From Lasioglossum baleicum (Eukaryota > Arthropoda > Insecta > Hymenoptera > Halictidae), in assembly GCF_051020765.1 (NCBI RefSeq), contig NC_134935.1, positions 18,167,579 to 18,231,578 of the forward strand: 64,000 nt of DNA, given 5' to 3'. Shown here piece by piece: positions 12,448 through 22,889 of the stretch. The notes below the pieces were generated by a model that had not been told where the DNA came from, made no database searches, and saw nothing but the letters and a program-made list of their open reading frames with translations. Both the position numbers and the translations under genes were made by a program. Position 1 is the first letter of the stretch. Every line of letters begins with the position of its first letter.

Positions 12448-12663
12448 TTACACATTGCTCCCTACAGCTTTAATGGCTTTAACAAGCCTTGTTAAAAGGA
12501 CAATAGCGACGACAAAGAACAGGAGAGGACATTCTTCCATAAGTTGGCCGAAGACGCGGTAAAAACTGGCGTACACCATACGCGATAAGCGCGACACATT
12601 CTCAAGGATATCTGTGAACGTCTCACCAGCGGCATCGCCGCTGCCGCAACAGTCGAACGACAT
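12448..12663 (-). CDS. Small single-pass membrane protein, family unknown
   Basis: A 71-codon ORF from ATG (12,661-12,663) to TAA (12,448-12,450). I do not recognise a family. The N-terminal part (MSFDCCGSGDAAGETF) is small and polar with a vicinal CC. The middle is an amphipathic stretch with RLSRMVYASFYRVFGQL. A strongly hydrophobic segment follows at about residues 47-60 (CPLLFFVVAIVLL) and then a basic tail TRLVKAIKAVGS. This is the arrangement of a tail-anchored or one-pass smORF peptide. A 14-base palindromic TATA element lies 122 bases upstream, and the 5' leader is an A/C-rich run. The ORF is more GC-rich and better balanced in codon use than chance ORFs nearby. It has no introns in the ORF. 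No homology search was possible, so this could still be a chance ORF. Confidence 0.5.
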   Translation of the reverse strand: MSFDCCGSGDAAGETFTDILENVSRLSRMVYASFYRVFGQLMEECPLLFFVVAIVLLTRLVKAIKAVGSNV

Positions 12664-12784
12664 CTGATCTGGTTTGTTTTTTGTTTTGTTGTTGAAGATC
12701 ACAATGACGTTTACGTTTCAGCTGCGCGAAATCGAGCACATCGGAGTCAATGGGTGGACAGGAAACACCAATAAGAACGCGTGC

Positions 12785-12798
12785 GTTTTATATAAAAC
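12785..12798 (-). promoter_or_regulatory. TATA box upstream of the small ORF
   Basis: GTTTTATATAAAAC is a perfect 14-base palindrome and a strong TATA match in both directions. For the minus-strand small ORF it would place the start site near 12,760, leaving a leader of about 100 bases. Because it is palindromic it could instead serve a plus-strand transcript. Confidence 0.4.
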
Positions 12799-14113
12799 GA
12801 GTCTTAGCGCGCTGCAACGCAATCAAACGGGCTGGCTAAGCGGGTTTTCGCTTTCGACTGAAATCGAATGTTCCTCCGACTCCGACTAGCCGGCTGGCGA
12901 CGTGCTCGTGTGGCGTGTACCGCGTGTACGTGTCAGTGTCGAGTGTTCGCGCACGCGTGCATCGTTGTGTGCGAGGACACGGTGCGGTACACCGAACACG
13001 CGCATTTCTACCAGCATTCAGTATCGAGTGTCGAGTATCCTGACACGTAAACCGTAGTCTGTAAGCTTCGCGTTACAAAACACCTAGTAACAACAAGAGT
13101 CGACCGATTGTATTACCTGAGTGACACGCGCGAATCCTGAATCGTGTCGTTTTATGCTTTTTTCCCCGTTTCCTTTCACGGGAATCGTGTACTCTTGTTT
13201 CGCAGGAAATGAACAGTTACTCCCGCGACTAAATCTCAATTTCAAAATAAACGAAAAAATATGAATGTTTGGGAAGATATGAGAATGGGCATACGATAGT
13301 TTCATATTATGTGCCGGATTGCTCTTTGGAGCAATACTTTGGCTTCGTGCTGCAGCTAACATGCTAGTTTTTGTACTTTAATGAGATTAAATAAGTTTAG
13401 CTGCATTCACTTTTAAAATTGTTTCTTAGTTCACGACATTAATAGAATTTTGGAGCATACGAACTGACTGATAAAATGAAAAATCATTTGAATTCCATTC
13501 GAAGTTCAAATAATGAAACAATTAAAAAGAAAATCATTTGACCGAACCAGTGTATGAGAGATCTAGAAAAGACAGTCTTCAATGGTTTAGAGACTTCAAC
13601 GAATCAGTTTTGTTAACATTAACTGTATATGTATAATTATTATCTATCAGTAATAGAAAATAATCTAAAATGATCACATTCTGTGGTTCACCCTGTATAA
13701 TAAAATGTACACTGTAAGCAAAGAAAATATACATGTTTTCAGTATTTGAAAATTAGCTGATGTACAGTGTTATTTGTGTATACTACTTCGGTGTAAGGAG
13801 ACAATTGTTGCTTAGCTTTTTATACATTTTTTAAGCTAGGATTTTACGTGAAAAAGCTCTGTTGCCATACATAAAGTTCCCAGGATTACAAACAGACATG
13901 AATTATAAAAAACTGGCATATGAAAAACAAATGTATAATTAAAGAATATAAATTTTACTGTTTCATATGTACATAGACCTTATTGCTTATATTTATACAT
14001 ACACAAGCACAACATAAATTTTAAAGTACGCATAACTTAGAAGTGCTTGTTCGGTTAAAAATTCATTAACATAATAATACTTAAACTTAGCTTACTTCGA
14101 AATAATTATGTAA
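12799..14113. other. Non-coding stretch 3' of SF3B6
   Basis: No supported gene. It contains a dispersed repeat (13,388-13,555) and a CCACCCTGTATA-like transposon end near 13,688. The AT-rich portion next to 14,113 is probably the 3' UTR of the minus-strand SF3B6 gene. Confidence 0.4.
13388..13555 (+). repeat. Dispersed repeat, copy 1 (partner at 55,508)
   Basis: Aligns by eye with 55,508-55,675 over about 165 bases: shared blocks include TTTAGCTGCATT, CTTTTAAAATTGTT, GGAATTTTGGAG-type sequence, AAATGAAA and TTTGAATTTCATT. The copies differ at many positions, so the duplication is old. Family not recognised. Confidence 0.6.
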
Positions 14114-14650
14114 CTATTTCTTTTCTTCGTTTAAGTTGTACTTTGTCTTTAGTTTGTCTATTTCTTCCATTTTCTTGTCTACGTCGACTCGTTTAAACGC
14201 CTTATTACTTTGATAGTATAAAACTACCAGGTACCGATTACAAACATTAAAACCGCTTAAATGATCGCAGGCATTCTTTGCGTCAAATATATCTTCGTAA
14301 ACAACAAAAGCAGTTCCCCTTGTTTCAGCAGTGTTACCTCTAAAAATACAGTTTTGTTAATCCAGTTGTATATACTTAACCTATAAGTTACATTCAAAAG
14401 TATTTACACTCTGATTTGTCGAATAGCTCCATATTTTCCGAAGATGTCGTACATTTCTTCGGCCGTAATTTTGTATGGCAAATTCCTGATATACAATACT
14501 CTATTGACTTCAGGAGGTAATCTTACCTACGAAGAAACATTTTTTAATCATATGAGAACGCACAGGTTAGGATATTATTGATCAATGTAAACATTGAATA
14601 TTAACTTATTTACTTACGTTAGCTCTCCGTTGCAACATAGCCATAGTCAT
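14114..14650 (-). CDS. SF3B6: Splicing factor 3B subunit 6 (SF3b p14)
   Basis: Core component of the SF3b complex of the U2 snRNP; in known homologues it sits at the branch-point adenosine and binds SF3B1. Three coding exons on the minus strand join in frame: 14,618-14,650, 14,408-14,526 and 14,114-14,339, giving 125 residues, the same length as the human protein. Splice sites are GT-AG. One RRM is obvious: RNP2-like VLYIRNLPY at about residues 20-28 and RNP1-like RGTAFVVYEDIFDAKNA at about 57-73. The conserved DHLSGFNVCNRYLVVLYY follows, then a lysine-rich tail ending NEEKK. The start is one of three closely spaced in-frame ATGs (residues 1, 3 and 5); the family favours a start near residue 3 or 5. 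It lies in the same orientation as eEF1B-delta upstream, 1.2 kb away, with its own promoter space. Confidence 0.97.
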
Positions 14651-14955
14651 GTTTGAAGATTAGATTTGTTTACACGCTTAATGAAAAAGTCGGAAGTCTA
14701 AAATTAATGTTTTGTTTATATAGGTACGCGATTCTACACCTTCGCTATATATCAAATCAACACAACTTTATGCGATAAATGCGATACGCCGGATACGCGT
14801 ACATGAAAACGGACCGAGTGTGAACTGTGAAGTTGAGTTGTGTGACATTTCTACGCCAGATGGCAGCACTAGACTATTCGCGTGGCGGTTGATTTGAATC
14901 GAACGAATTGAAAGAAAAGAAAGCATTTCGGAAGGACTTTTTCGATTCTTGTATA

Positions 14956-15117
14956 CAGGGTGGTTCCACCTCGATTTTCGTCATTATTATTATTTGCAGC
15001 GAAGAACACCAACACCAAAGTATGCATCTCTCGAAACCATTCAATCTTGTATAAACCTTCTTCGCTACGAATAATAATAACGAAAATCGAGGTGGTAGTA
15101 TCTCATGAACCACCCTG
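14956..15117. repeat. Foldback MITE with CAGGGTGGTTC ends
   Basis: Begins CAGGGTGGTTC and ends GAACCACCCTG, flanked by TA on both sides. Inner arms also pair: CCTCGATTTTCG..CATTATTATTATT against AATAATAATAACGAAAATCGAGG, and a GCGAAGAA/TTCTTCGC pair. Non-coding, probably a Tc1/mariner-type MITE, lying between SF3B6 and eEF1B-delta. Confidence 0.8.
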
Positions 15118-15858
15118 TATAATAATTGTTTGCGCGAATCGTGTACTTACGAGAAACTATTTATTCATTTTCAATTGATTTTAAATTCGTATAAAGCAAA
15201 TTCCGATAAAATATGAAAGTCAATTGTTAATGATTCTAATTAGAAGTGACTAATAATAATAATGATGTAATTAATTAACAATTTAATTAACAATTAAGAA
15301 AATAATTTTTACAGGAATAATATAATTACAGAAAATGATGTTTATAATTTTTATTCGTGGCAACCATAATCCGAAACAAACAATTAAATATGGTACTAGT
15401 AATTGGCATTATTTACTTGCAATATCATGAATTTCTTTTTTGAGTATCGTAATTGAGTGAGCAATATCATGAATTTCTTTTTGAGTATCATAATTGAGTG
15501 AAGCGTTCAGTTACTTGAATTCTTTACGCTTTCACATCGGTATTACAATTTTTAACATTTACTTTTATATAGAATATATGTTGATTTTTACGATCGCGCA
15601 GTTTATAAACTCTATCGATTACAATTCGTAAGAATTATTTAATGATAACTTGACACATCAAACATTTAAATCGGAACACGTCGATCTTAAACGTCTGTTA
15701 TTTTCTGGACATTCGTATTCAGTATACAAGACGTATGAATAATTCATTCATCAAAATAGATATTGCTAGTGGAATGAAGAGATGGCACAACAGACCAATG
15801 CCTGATTGCAATTAAAACCGTCAGATATCTTCTACGAAGAAAAATTTCGTTAATTTCT

Positions 15859-16629
15859 TTATACTTTGTTGAAAGCTGCAATGTCTACGCTTTGAACATG
15901 ATCTTCGATTTGTTGAATCTCTTCTGTAAGCCAGTCCACTGAAACTTTTTCATCTTCTACGACACAGGAGATCTGAAGTTTGTGAATACCATAGGCCAAG
16001 GGAACAAGTTGTGCTATAAGAAAGTAATTTCTTGAATCTTGACTCTTTCAATTAGTAATTCACTTATTTCAAATTGGCAACCTACCAGCTCCCCATAGAA
16101 GACCGTCAGTTTCAATCTTTCTTACTTCAGTTTCCATTTGTTTCATATCAACATCGCTACCCCATGGTTTCACATCTAATATGATGTTTGATTTTGCAAT
16201 TAAAACTGGTTCTGTAAAATGATTATCTATGTAGACATGAACTAAAATATTTACGATGTACATTTAACCCTTCTGTAGCCAACCGGGTTTTCTGGATTTT
16301 TCTGAATGTCCATTCTTTGCTCGCTAATAGATTAATTTATAGTCTTAAAATGAGAATTTGTACAAATACGTTACATGCAAAAGGTTTTACATTATCTATA
16401 CTATACGTTTTGTTTGGCTACATAAGGGTTAACTTGAACGACGCCACATACTTTTTGATTTCTTTGCAGCATATGCAGCCAATCTCTCTTCTCTAATTCT
16501 TGCAGCTTCGGCATCTTCTCCCTAACAAGTCAAGTATATAAACAGTTTACAGTACATACTACAAGTAACAATTTAAACTTCACTAATTATACAATAGTGT
16601 ATCTGTGTCAAATTAATGCAATGAACACA

Positions 16630-16660
<31 letters not shown>

Positions 16661-19478
16661 CTGGAGGTACTTATATTCTGGGAATATCTGGTATACTATG
16701 TTTGATAGATATCGTATAAAATTGAACATTTACGCATCCTACTTGAAAAATAAACATATGAAGTGTATTAAATATGTGTCGTGCAAAAATGATTTCAAAT
16801 ATTCTGTAGGGGGGAAATTAACTGCTTAGTGTCTTTCGCACTGTCTCTGCCCACTTGCCTCTGAGTCTGAACCAAACAAATCGACATCGTTGTCATCGGC
16901 AGGTTTTTCTTCTGTTTGTTTCGGAGGTGGGTTAGACTGTTCTTTTGAAATTTGATTATAGTTGTCTTCGAGGACTTTCACTCGTATCTCCAAATTGTTG
17001 ATGGCACTCCTTAATCCTTCGATAACTGCTGAAACAATTGTTTGATATAATGAATTCTGTAATTTTAACTTAAACATTATACAATATTCACCTCCGTCTA
17101 AATTATCTTTCGTGTTTTCAGGAGGGTTGATAAGTCCTGTGACAACTGCAATATTGTCCACCTGTAAAATAATTGTGACACAATAACTGTAATGTAAAAA
17201 TACTATGATACATAACTTTTATGTAATTACTATATATGTGTATGTAGTATACCCATAGATTTGTATTAATATCGAATATTATATTAGTAAGCAGAAAATT
17301 TGTTATGTAAGGGTGTGCAAAGGGTGCAGTACTCACATACTGTAAAGATTCTTTAATATATTGATGAGCCTTGGCGACTTCAATGGCTAAACTTCCACCA
17401 GCAGAGAAGTTTGGACTAGTAGTTTGTTGATTTTCCTGTATCCACTAATATTAATAAAGATCAACTAAGACTAAACTGATGGTTATAAATAATCTAGAAT
17501 CATACCTCCACGAGGATTTATAAATAATATCAATTAAATTAAAACTGTATGAAATATACTCCAATACATATTACATGTGTCACTTTTGAATGATACATAT
17601 TTCTTCGATGAAATTCAATTAAAATGTTCACGAATAAAATCAATATTTCTTTATTATGAACAGTTTAATATTCGACCAAGTGGAGATAGATAGTTTATGC
17701 TAACATTGAAAACATAATAGGTGCAACACACACTTTTGTAGCATATTAAAAAGTACTTGCACATGTTCGCAACAAACGTTTGTTATTACTAGATGTAAGT
17801 CTGTTACAGATAAATGTAAATCACAAATGAAATGTAATTCTTACGGTAAACTAGCATGCACAAATGTAAGGATGCAATTATGAACATAATATTGTTGTTT
17901 ACCCATACAATATGCGTATAAGCTGAGAATCAAGATAATAGTAAATATGTAGGAGGTAATTAATTGCATGGCGATCACTGTACGTTAACAGCGAATATAA
18001 TACAGAAAAATAATGTTTAATAAATATTTCAAATACAATGAGCAGATTTCTATGAAGATCTAAGCAAAAGAAAATGCGTACTACAACGAACTTAATAAAA
18101 ATTTATAACTATGTATTACACGAATACACACCAAAAATTAAATAGCATTTATTGCAACATACACCTCGATACATACTTGCTGTTCCTTCCGCACATGTCC
18201 TTTTATTTCCGTAGTATCGCTTCTTTCTTTTCCTCTATTTCTATGTCTTGTTTCTGCTTTATTTTTTTTCTCTTTTACTTCCTCTACGTTATGTTTCGTG
18301 GACGTATCACTCGACGAAATACCTTCCTTCTTTTTTATGTTATTTCTTATAGTTTCAGATTTTTGCTTTTCTTGTATATTTTCGTTATTTTGCGTGTTGT
18401 ATTCATTCTCGTATTTATTCGACTTGGACTTATTTGTTTTATGATTTCTCGGAGTGTCGTTCGGAATGTTTTCGAAAGTTACTAATTTATTGTGTTTAGT
18501 TTTCTCATGCTTCGTTTTCGATTGGGGAAAGTTGTAATTCAAAATAGATTCACAGTCATTAGTTACAGAATTTTCAGATTTCAAGGGGCACCTTTCCAAT
18601 ATTTTATGAGGCACGACCTTGAAACATGTTTCAAGCTATGCAAATGAGAACTGTTTTCCTTGCAATTAGTACAAAAAATACAAACTAAATAAGACACGTT
18701 TCCATTACATACTAACGCATTTTTTATAATGATTGCTACAAAATCAAATAGAAACCAAATAGTTTTAGTATAAATTGCATGCAATTCCCCGAGTTTATCG
18801 ATATGTTATCTATCATGTGAAACTATATGCTTTGTACCGCTATAAATATAAATATCTGAACAAAAAGTTTCATTGTGAATTATATGTATGTTTCTATTGT
18901 ATTAATATGATATTATATCTCATAAAATGATATACGAAAAAAGAAAAATGCAAGGGTATGTGAGAATTACATGAGGTATGTAATAACTCTAAAGGGGATT
19001 AAGTTTTTATGAGAAAAAAATAAAATTCCCAACACCTTGTGATGTAAGAAGCAAGTAAGAAACAGTGTTCCCTATCACCAGATATTCCCTGAAGTATATG
19101 TTAGAAATGTTAGTTCTCAGTTAATAGAAAAAAAAACAACAAAAACATAAGGCAAAATGAAAAGATATAAATTAGCTGTAGATGTTGGGGCACAAGTTTG
19201 AATGTTTCTCTGTTTATAAACATACTTGTAAATATATCAAAGAGTTCTTGTACAACTCTATTCTCGTAAAAATCGTATATTACTTTGCGACTAATATATT
19301 GTATGTTTAAAAACATCTCCCTTATCCCTGTTAGCAATTGCCCCTTCAAATAAAGTAAATCAGTAAGTCGAGCGACAACACTTACCTTAGCCATTGATTC
19401 AAAATATAGCCGTTCCGCTTTGTCATACGACGGCTTGTCGAACCATATTTTCTCTTGTGCTAATGCCGATTTTTCCAT
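15859..19478 (-). CDS. eEF1D: Elongation factor 1-delta (eEF1B-delta), GEF subunit
   Basis: Guanine-nucleotide exchange subunit that recharges eEF1A with GTP in the cytosolic eEF1H complex. Seven constitutive exons on the minus strand join in frame: 19,386-19,478; 17,337-17,435; 17,092-17,161; 16,859-17,028; 16,452-16,521; 16,086-16,211; 15,859-16,013. They give 260 residues. The N-terminus EKIWFDKPSYDKAERLYFE is the delta-specific start. A leucine-zipper-like helix (LRSAINNLEIRVKVLEDNY, residues about 93-111) separates delta from beta. Next come the acidic DVDLFGSD, the AARIREERLAAYAAKKSKK linker, and the catalytic C-terminal domain with ILDVKPW and the terminal VQSVDIAAFNKV. The donor after 16,859 is GC (GAG|GCAAGT), needed for frame. 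A 459-base in-frame cassette exon lies in intron 1 (separate entry). Intron 16,212-16,451 is mostly a MITE. Delta rather than beta is supported by both the N-terminus and the zipper. Confidence 0.95.
16264..16432. repeat. Complete piggyBac-type MITE (TTAA-CCCTTxTGTAGCC)
   Basis: Flanked by TTAA on both sides, with inverted ends CCCTTCTGTAGCCAAC and its complement TTTGGCTACATAAGGG. It occupies 169 of the 240 bases of an eEF1B-delta intron. Related pieces are at 9,033 and 52,095. TTAA duplication and CCC-type ends are the hallmark of piggyBac-like elements. Confidence 0.85.
16632..16661. repeat. (AT)n microsatellite
   Basis: Uninterrupted AT run in the eEF1B-delta intron preceding the 16,452-16,521 exon. 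Confidence 0.9.
18177..18635 (-). CDS. Candidate cassette exon of eEF1B-delta (long isoform)
   Basis: An open frame of 153 codons lies in intron 1 of eEF1B-delta. On the minus strand it is preceded by TTCTCATTTGCATAG, an acceptor, and followed by CAA|GTATGT, a good donor. Its length (459) is a multiple of three. Exon 1 ends in phase 0 (ATG GCT AAG|) and exon 2 starts in phase 0, so the cassette fits without breaking the frame and would yield a 413-residue protein. It begins LETCFKVVPHKILERCPLK and is then dominated by Lys, Glu, Asn, Thr and Ser with no domain I know, ending TTEIKGHVRKEQQ. Composition suggests a disordered, nuclear-type region. Vertebrates make a long delta isoform (eEF1B-delta-L) by including a large exon near the N-terminus; no sequence relation is visible here. 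Transcript evidence is lacking. Confidence 0.6.
18796..18803. promoter_or_regulatory. DRE core TATCGATA in eEF1B-delta intron 1
   Basis: Exact match to the insect DREF element, about 160 bases upstream (minus-strand sense) of the cassette exon. It could mark an internal promoter for a long-isoform transcript, but an 8-base match can occur by chance. Confidence 0.2.
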
Positions 19479-20272
19479 TTTTAATTTGTTTTATTTAACA
19501 AGAGTACAAGTTTCTGCAACATGAAAAATTAACTCTGTAAGTATGGATAAATAAAATTATTGAAAACATTCGAATCACTTGTATTTATTATAAATACAAT
19601 TATTTCAGTAAAAAAAATACAATTACTGTATAACAATGAATATAATAACAATACAATTTATACAATTCATATACAATATACATATGTATACTGTTACATA
19701 GGTGCCCTTGTACTTTAGGCATGGCTATAATAAAAAAGCTTTATTATAGACAACATATTCGCTTTATTAACAGACGAGCAGCTCTTATCTATTGTACCCA
19801 TTCTCCACAACATATTGATTCTATCAATATTTATACATACAGCTTGTCAAATCTAGCTGTGCGGCTGAATGTCTCCCGCAAGAGGAAATCTCCCCGCTGC
19901 ACAATGGTAGGTAGGCGGAATCTTGGAACTGATAGTCACCTGTTAAACGATGCACAGTGGCGACAGTTCAGTTAAAAAATAAAGTGACACAAGTGTATGT
20001 ATTCACACAAACACATAAACAGTTGTTTTGTATGTTTACTGCTGCAAGAAATAATGAACAGTACGCACGTTTGACGAGGTGTGTACCTTACCGTTCATAC
20101 ATTGCATCCTTCTCTTGTCAAGTGCGGTCTTTATTTTTGTCTGCGCATCCCTAAGTTTTGGTCAACCACACAGCTAGATTTGACAAGCTGTACATGTATT
20201 ACATACACGTATATAAATATAGATGTATGAATGCATACGATCAACAACTTTTAGAATAAATACTAAATGCTA

Positions 20273-21532
20273 TCACGAACTATCCTCGTCGCTGCTAAAA
20301 TATTTAGACTTGAATGAAGGTTTACTTAATAGTTTATAATCAGGTAATTCTAATGTATATGTTTCTTTCACCGGCATATCTCTATCTGATTTGTTTGTTA
20401 TTTCATTTAATAAACGATAAGTATCTTCTTTGCTTTCGGTCTTAACTACGCACGGATATATTTCCAATGCTTTAAAATATTGAAGGAAGGCTGTGAGTTC
20501 ACTGTGAGAAGAATGGGTGGAATAACATATGTTAAAAGTTCTTTCTTGAACGTCATCCCATGTTCCTACTATGCTTGTATCTTTTTTCCTCCACTTAAGT
20601 GCAGATGGAATGATAATTAAGATATTTTCGCTGCTTACGTCGGGTCTACAATATAAACCTGGTGAAGAAAATTTATTGGTACATGCATGAATTACGGTAC
20701 TATACGCATCGTTTGAAATATAATTAGATAATTCTCCGATTCGACGGTAACTATTATATATGGAATCTTTCACGTGAATTTTCATATTTAAAAGTTTAGA
20801 AAGTTCTACAAAGAGAAACTCGGAACCATAGTTGGCGGAACACTTCAGAATAACAACATTCCTTGGGTCTTTGTTTAACCATTTTGTAATGATAGATCTC
20901 ATTTTAATCATACATTCGATTCTAGTGGGAAAAGAAGGAAAGTCATTACTCAAAAAAGTTGTGTCAAGATAGACTTTAGTAAAAGTTCTAGGTACTGATT
21001 TTGAATCTTTATGATAATGTAGACCCTTCAACTTTGGAAAATCAATAGGATTAATACGAAAATCACCGGTATATAACACTGATATATCGTTCCTTTCGAA
21101 AAGAAACATTACAGATCCAAGACAATGTCCTGCCGAGACACATGTTACGGTAATAAGGATTTTATTTTCATCGCGTAGCTTATACTCGATAACAACAGGT
21201 TTATCGATGTCTATTGTCCTTACACAAGAAGTTTTAAAATTAAATTTATTTTCTAACAATGCCTTTGTGATGGGACTGCAATAAAGATATTTACTATGCA
21301 CTTTCAAATGTTCAAAAAAAGTATCTGATAAACCCTGCATATGATCGCAATGACAATGACTGAGAAAGAACACAGAAGATGCTAAGTTTTCTTCGTCAAA
21401 ACGATCCACTGAGATTCCAGGTATCTCCTTAACAAGCCCAAGAAAAGTTGACATTCTGGTATGATGTGATGTGTCCCTGTAATTTATAAATTCTATTTCA
21501 ACTACACCAATATTCTTCTCGAAAAAAGTCAT
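20273..21532 (-). CDS. DCLRE1C: Artemis-type nuclease (SNM1C, metallo-beta-lactamase/beta-CASP)
   Basis: DNA end-processing nuclease; in vertebrates Artemis opens hairpins and trims ends in DNA-PK-dependent non-homologous end joining. A single uninterrupted ORF of 419 codons. The metal-binding motif is SHCHCDH (residues 58-64), motif 3 is SAGHCLGS (His at 136) and motif 4 is YTGDFR (Asp at 157), followed by a beta-CASP region. The family start is probably the internal Met27 (21,452-21,454): from there the protein starts MSTFLGLVKEIPGISVDRF like other Artemis proteins and the metal ligands fall at 33, 35, 37 and 38, exactly the human numbering. The first 26 residues may be 5' leader. With that start it is 393 residues, lacking most of the long regulatory tail of vertebrate Artemis; the C-terminus is acidic/serine-rich (YFSSDEDSS). 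Divergent from presenilin, 1.36 kb apart. Confidence 0.92.
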   Translation of the reverse strand: MTFFEKNIGVVEIEFINYRDTSHHTRMSTFLGLVKEIPGISVDRFDEENLASSVFFLSHCHCDHMQGLSDTFFEHLKVHSKYLYCSPITKALLENKFNFKTSCVRTIDIDKPVVIEYKLRDENKILITVTCVSAGHCLGSVMFLFERNDISVLYTGDFRINPIDFPKLKGLHYHKDSKSVPRTFTKVYLDTTFLSNDFPSFPTRIECMIKMRSIITKWLNKDPRNVVILKCSANYGSEFLFVELSKLLNMKIHVKDSIYNSYRRIGELSNYISNDAYSTVIHACTNKFSSPGLYCRPDVSSENILIIIPSALKWRKKDTSIVGTWDDVQERTFNICYSTHSSHSELTAFLQYFKALEIYPCVVKTESKEDTYRLLNEITNKSDRDMPVKETYTLELPDYKLLSKPSFKSKYFSSDEDSS

Positions 21533-22889
21533 TGCACTTGATTTTAATAGATAAATTCGAAATTATTCTTTCCATTATTTATCCTCGTATTATTGCCAAA
21601 CTATTAAAATTTCCATTCTTATTTTAATTTTACGAAACCTATAAATATCTTTTAATATAAAATCATTTAAATCGTTATTTAAACAAAACAAAATTGTTAT
21701 CAAAAGTGACAAACAGATGTTTGAAACTGTGAAGAACAAAAGTTCATTCTTGAAGGTTATAATCGTAAATTAGACATGTATACATATTTTAGTACATCAA
21801 TGAAACAAAGATTTTAAATAGATCGCTGTCTACAAACCAATGATCCAACGAATTTTACAGCTGTATATGAACAATCAGTAAATTTTGTAGTGAGACTTTA
21901 TTCGCACGATTCCGCCATGTGCCGTATTGATCGATTAGTTCAGTAGTTATATACTAAAGTACAATTAATTCAATATCCGTAACTCTTGCATGTCAATTAG
22001 TTGTACAAGACAATTATAAACCACATGAATAATATTAAATATACCTTGACTCGTCACAGATTGTCAGATTGATGCAACAATTGTCTTCTAGCCAAACTTT
22101 CAGTAAACCGGATATAACGTGCCAATTAAAAAGAAATAGTGGACACAATGCAGAACGCAGAACAAACACTGCTGCAAGATGTCACTAGGGTTTGATCGTG
22201 TCCAGTTACTGTTTTGGCCACGCATGCGCGAGAAAAATTGCACCCGCTGACATCACAAGGATCTCTGTGGCTGTGGAAATCACCCGTTGTTTTCCTACTT
22301 ATTCTAATCCTAAGCTATCGTGCCCGAATAAATATGAAATACACGGCTTTGATCTAAATGTTACGTTTTATATTCAAATTTCCCTCTCAGCGCCATTAAT
22401 CGAATATGTATACGTATACATAGTGCGGTAGCGCTATCGTAACGTTGTGATGCACTGATATCAGTGTGTGATGTGATTGATGGCCTGATGGTCAGTGATC
22501 GGGTGAGTGATCGTGATCGTGAATCGTGATCGCCACTGATCGCGTTCTTTTTAGTTTCTGTGACGCAGCTGTAGAGGACAGTGCGGTGAGTCATCTTTAA
22601 AATGGCCACCACTGGTTGTTGAGGGTTTTTGACAATTGTAAAGGAAGCGTTATTTCACGTGATCAAGAGTTTTCCGTGGTACCTTTTTTCCAAAAGTATA
22701 GACCTTTTAACACGCGAAAACCGATCAAATGGTTTTGTATCGTTTTGCTGGATGTGATCGTGACTGATCGCGTCTCTCACGAGTCGAAGCGCGGAAGTAC
22801 AAAACAACCATACAAGTATTTAACTGTCAAAAGGTTTTTATGTGGAGACTCGTTGAATTAATATAATTCGTTAGTATAAGCGTTGATGA
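21533..22889. promoter_or_regulatory. Divergent intergenic region, Artemis / presenilin
   Basis: Separates two divergently oriented genes and must contain both promoters. The half next to presenilin is GC-richer and has TGATCG-rich low-complexity sequence at about 22,480-22,540. A donor-like GTGCG|GTGAGT near 22,586 may end a 5' non-coding presenilin exon. No coding sequence was recognised. Confidence 0.45.

Noticed and set aside
18111..18485. 124-codon plus-strand ORF, very rich in Phe
   Set aside because: Antisense shadow of the Lys/Asn/Glu-rich cassette exon on the minus strand.
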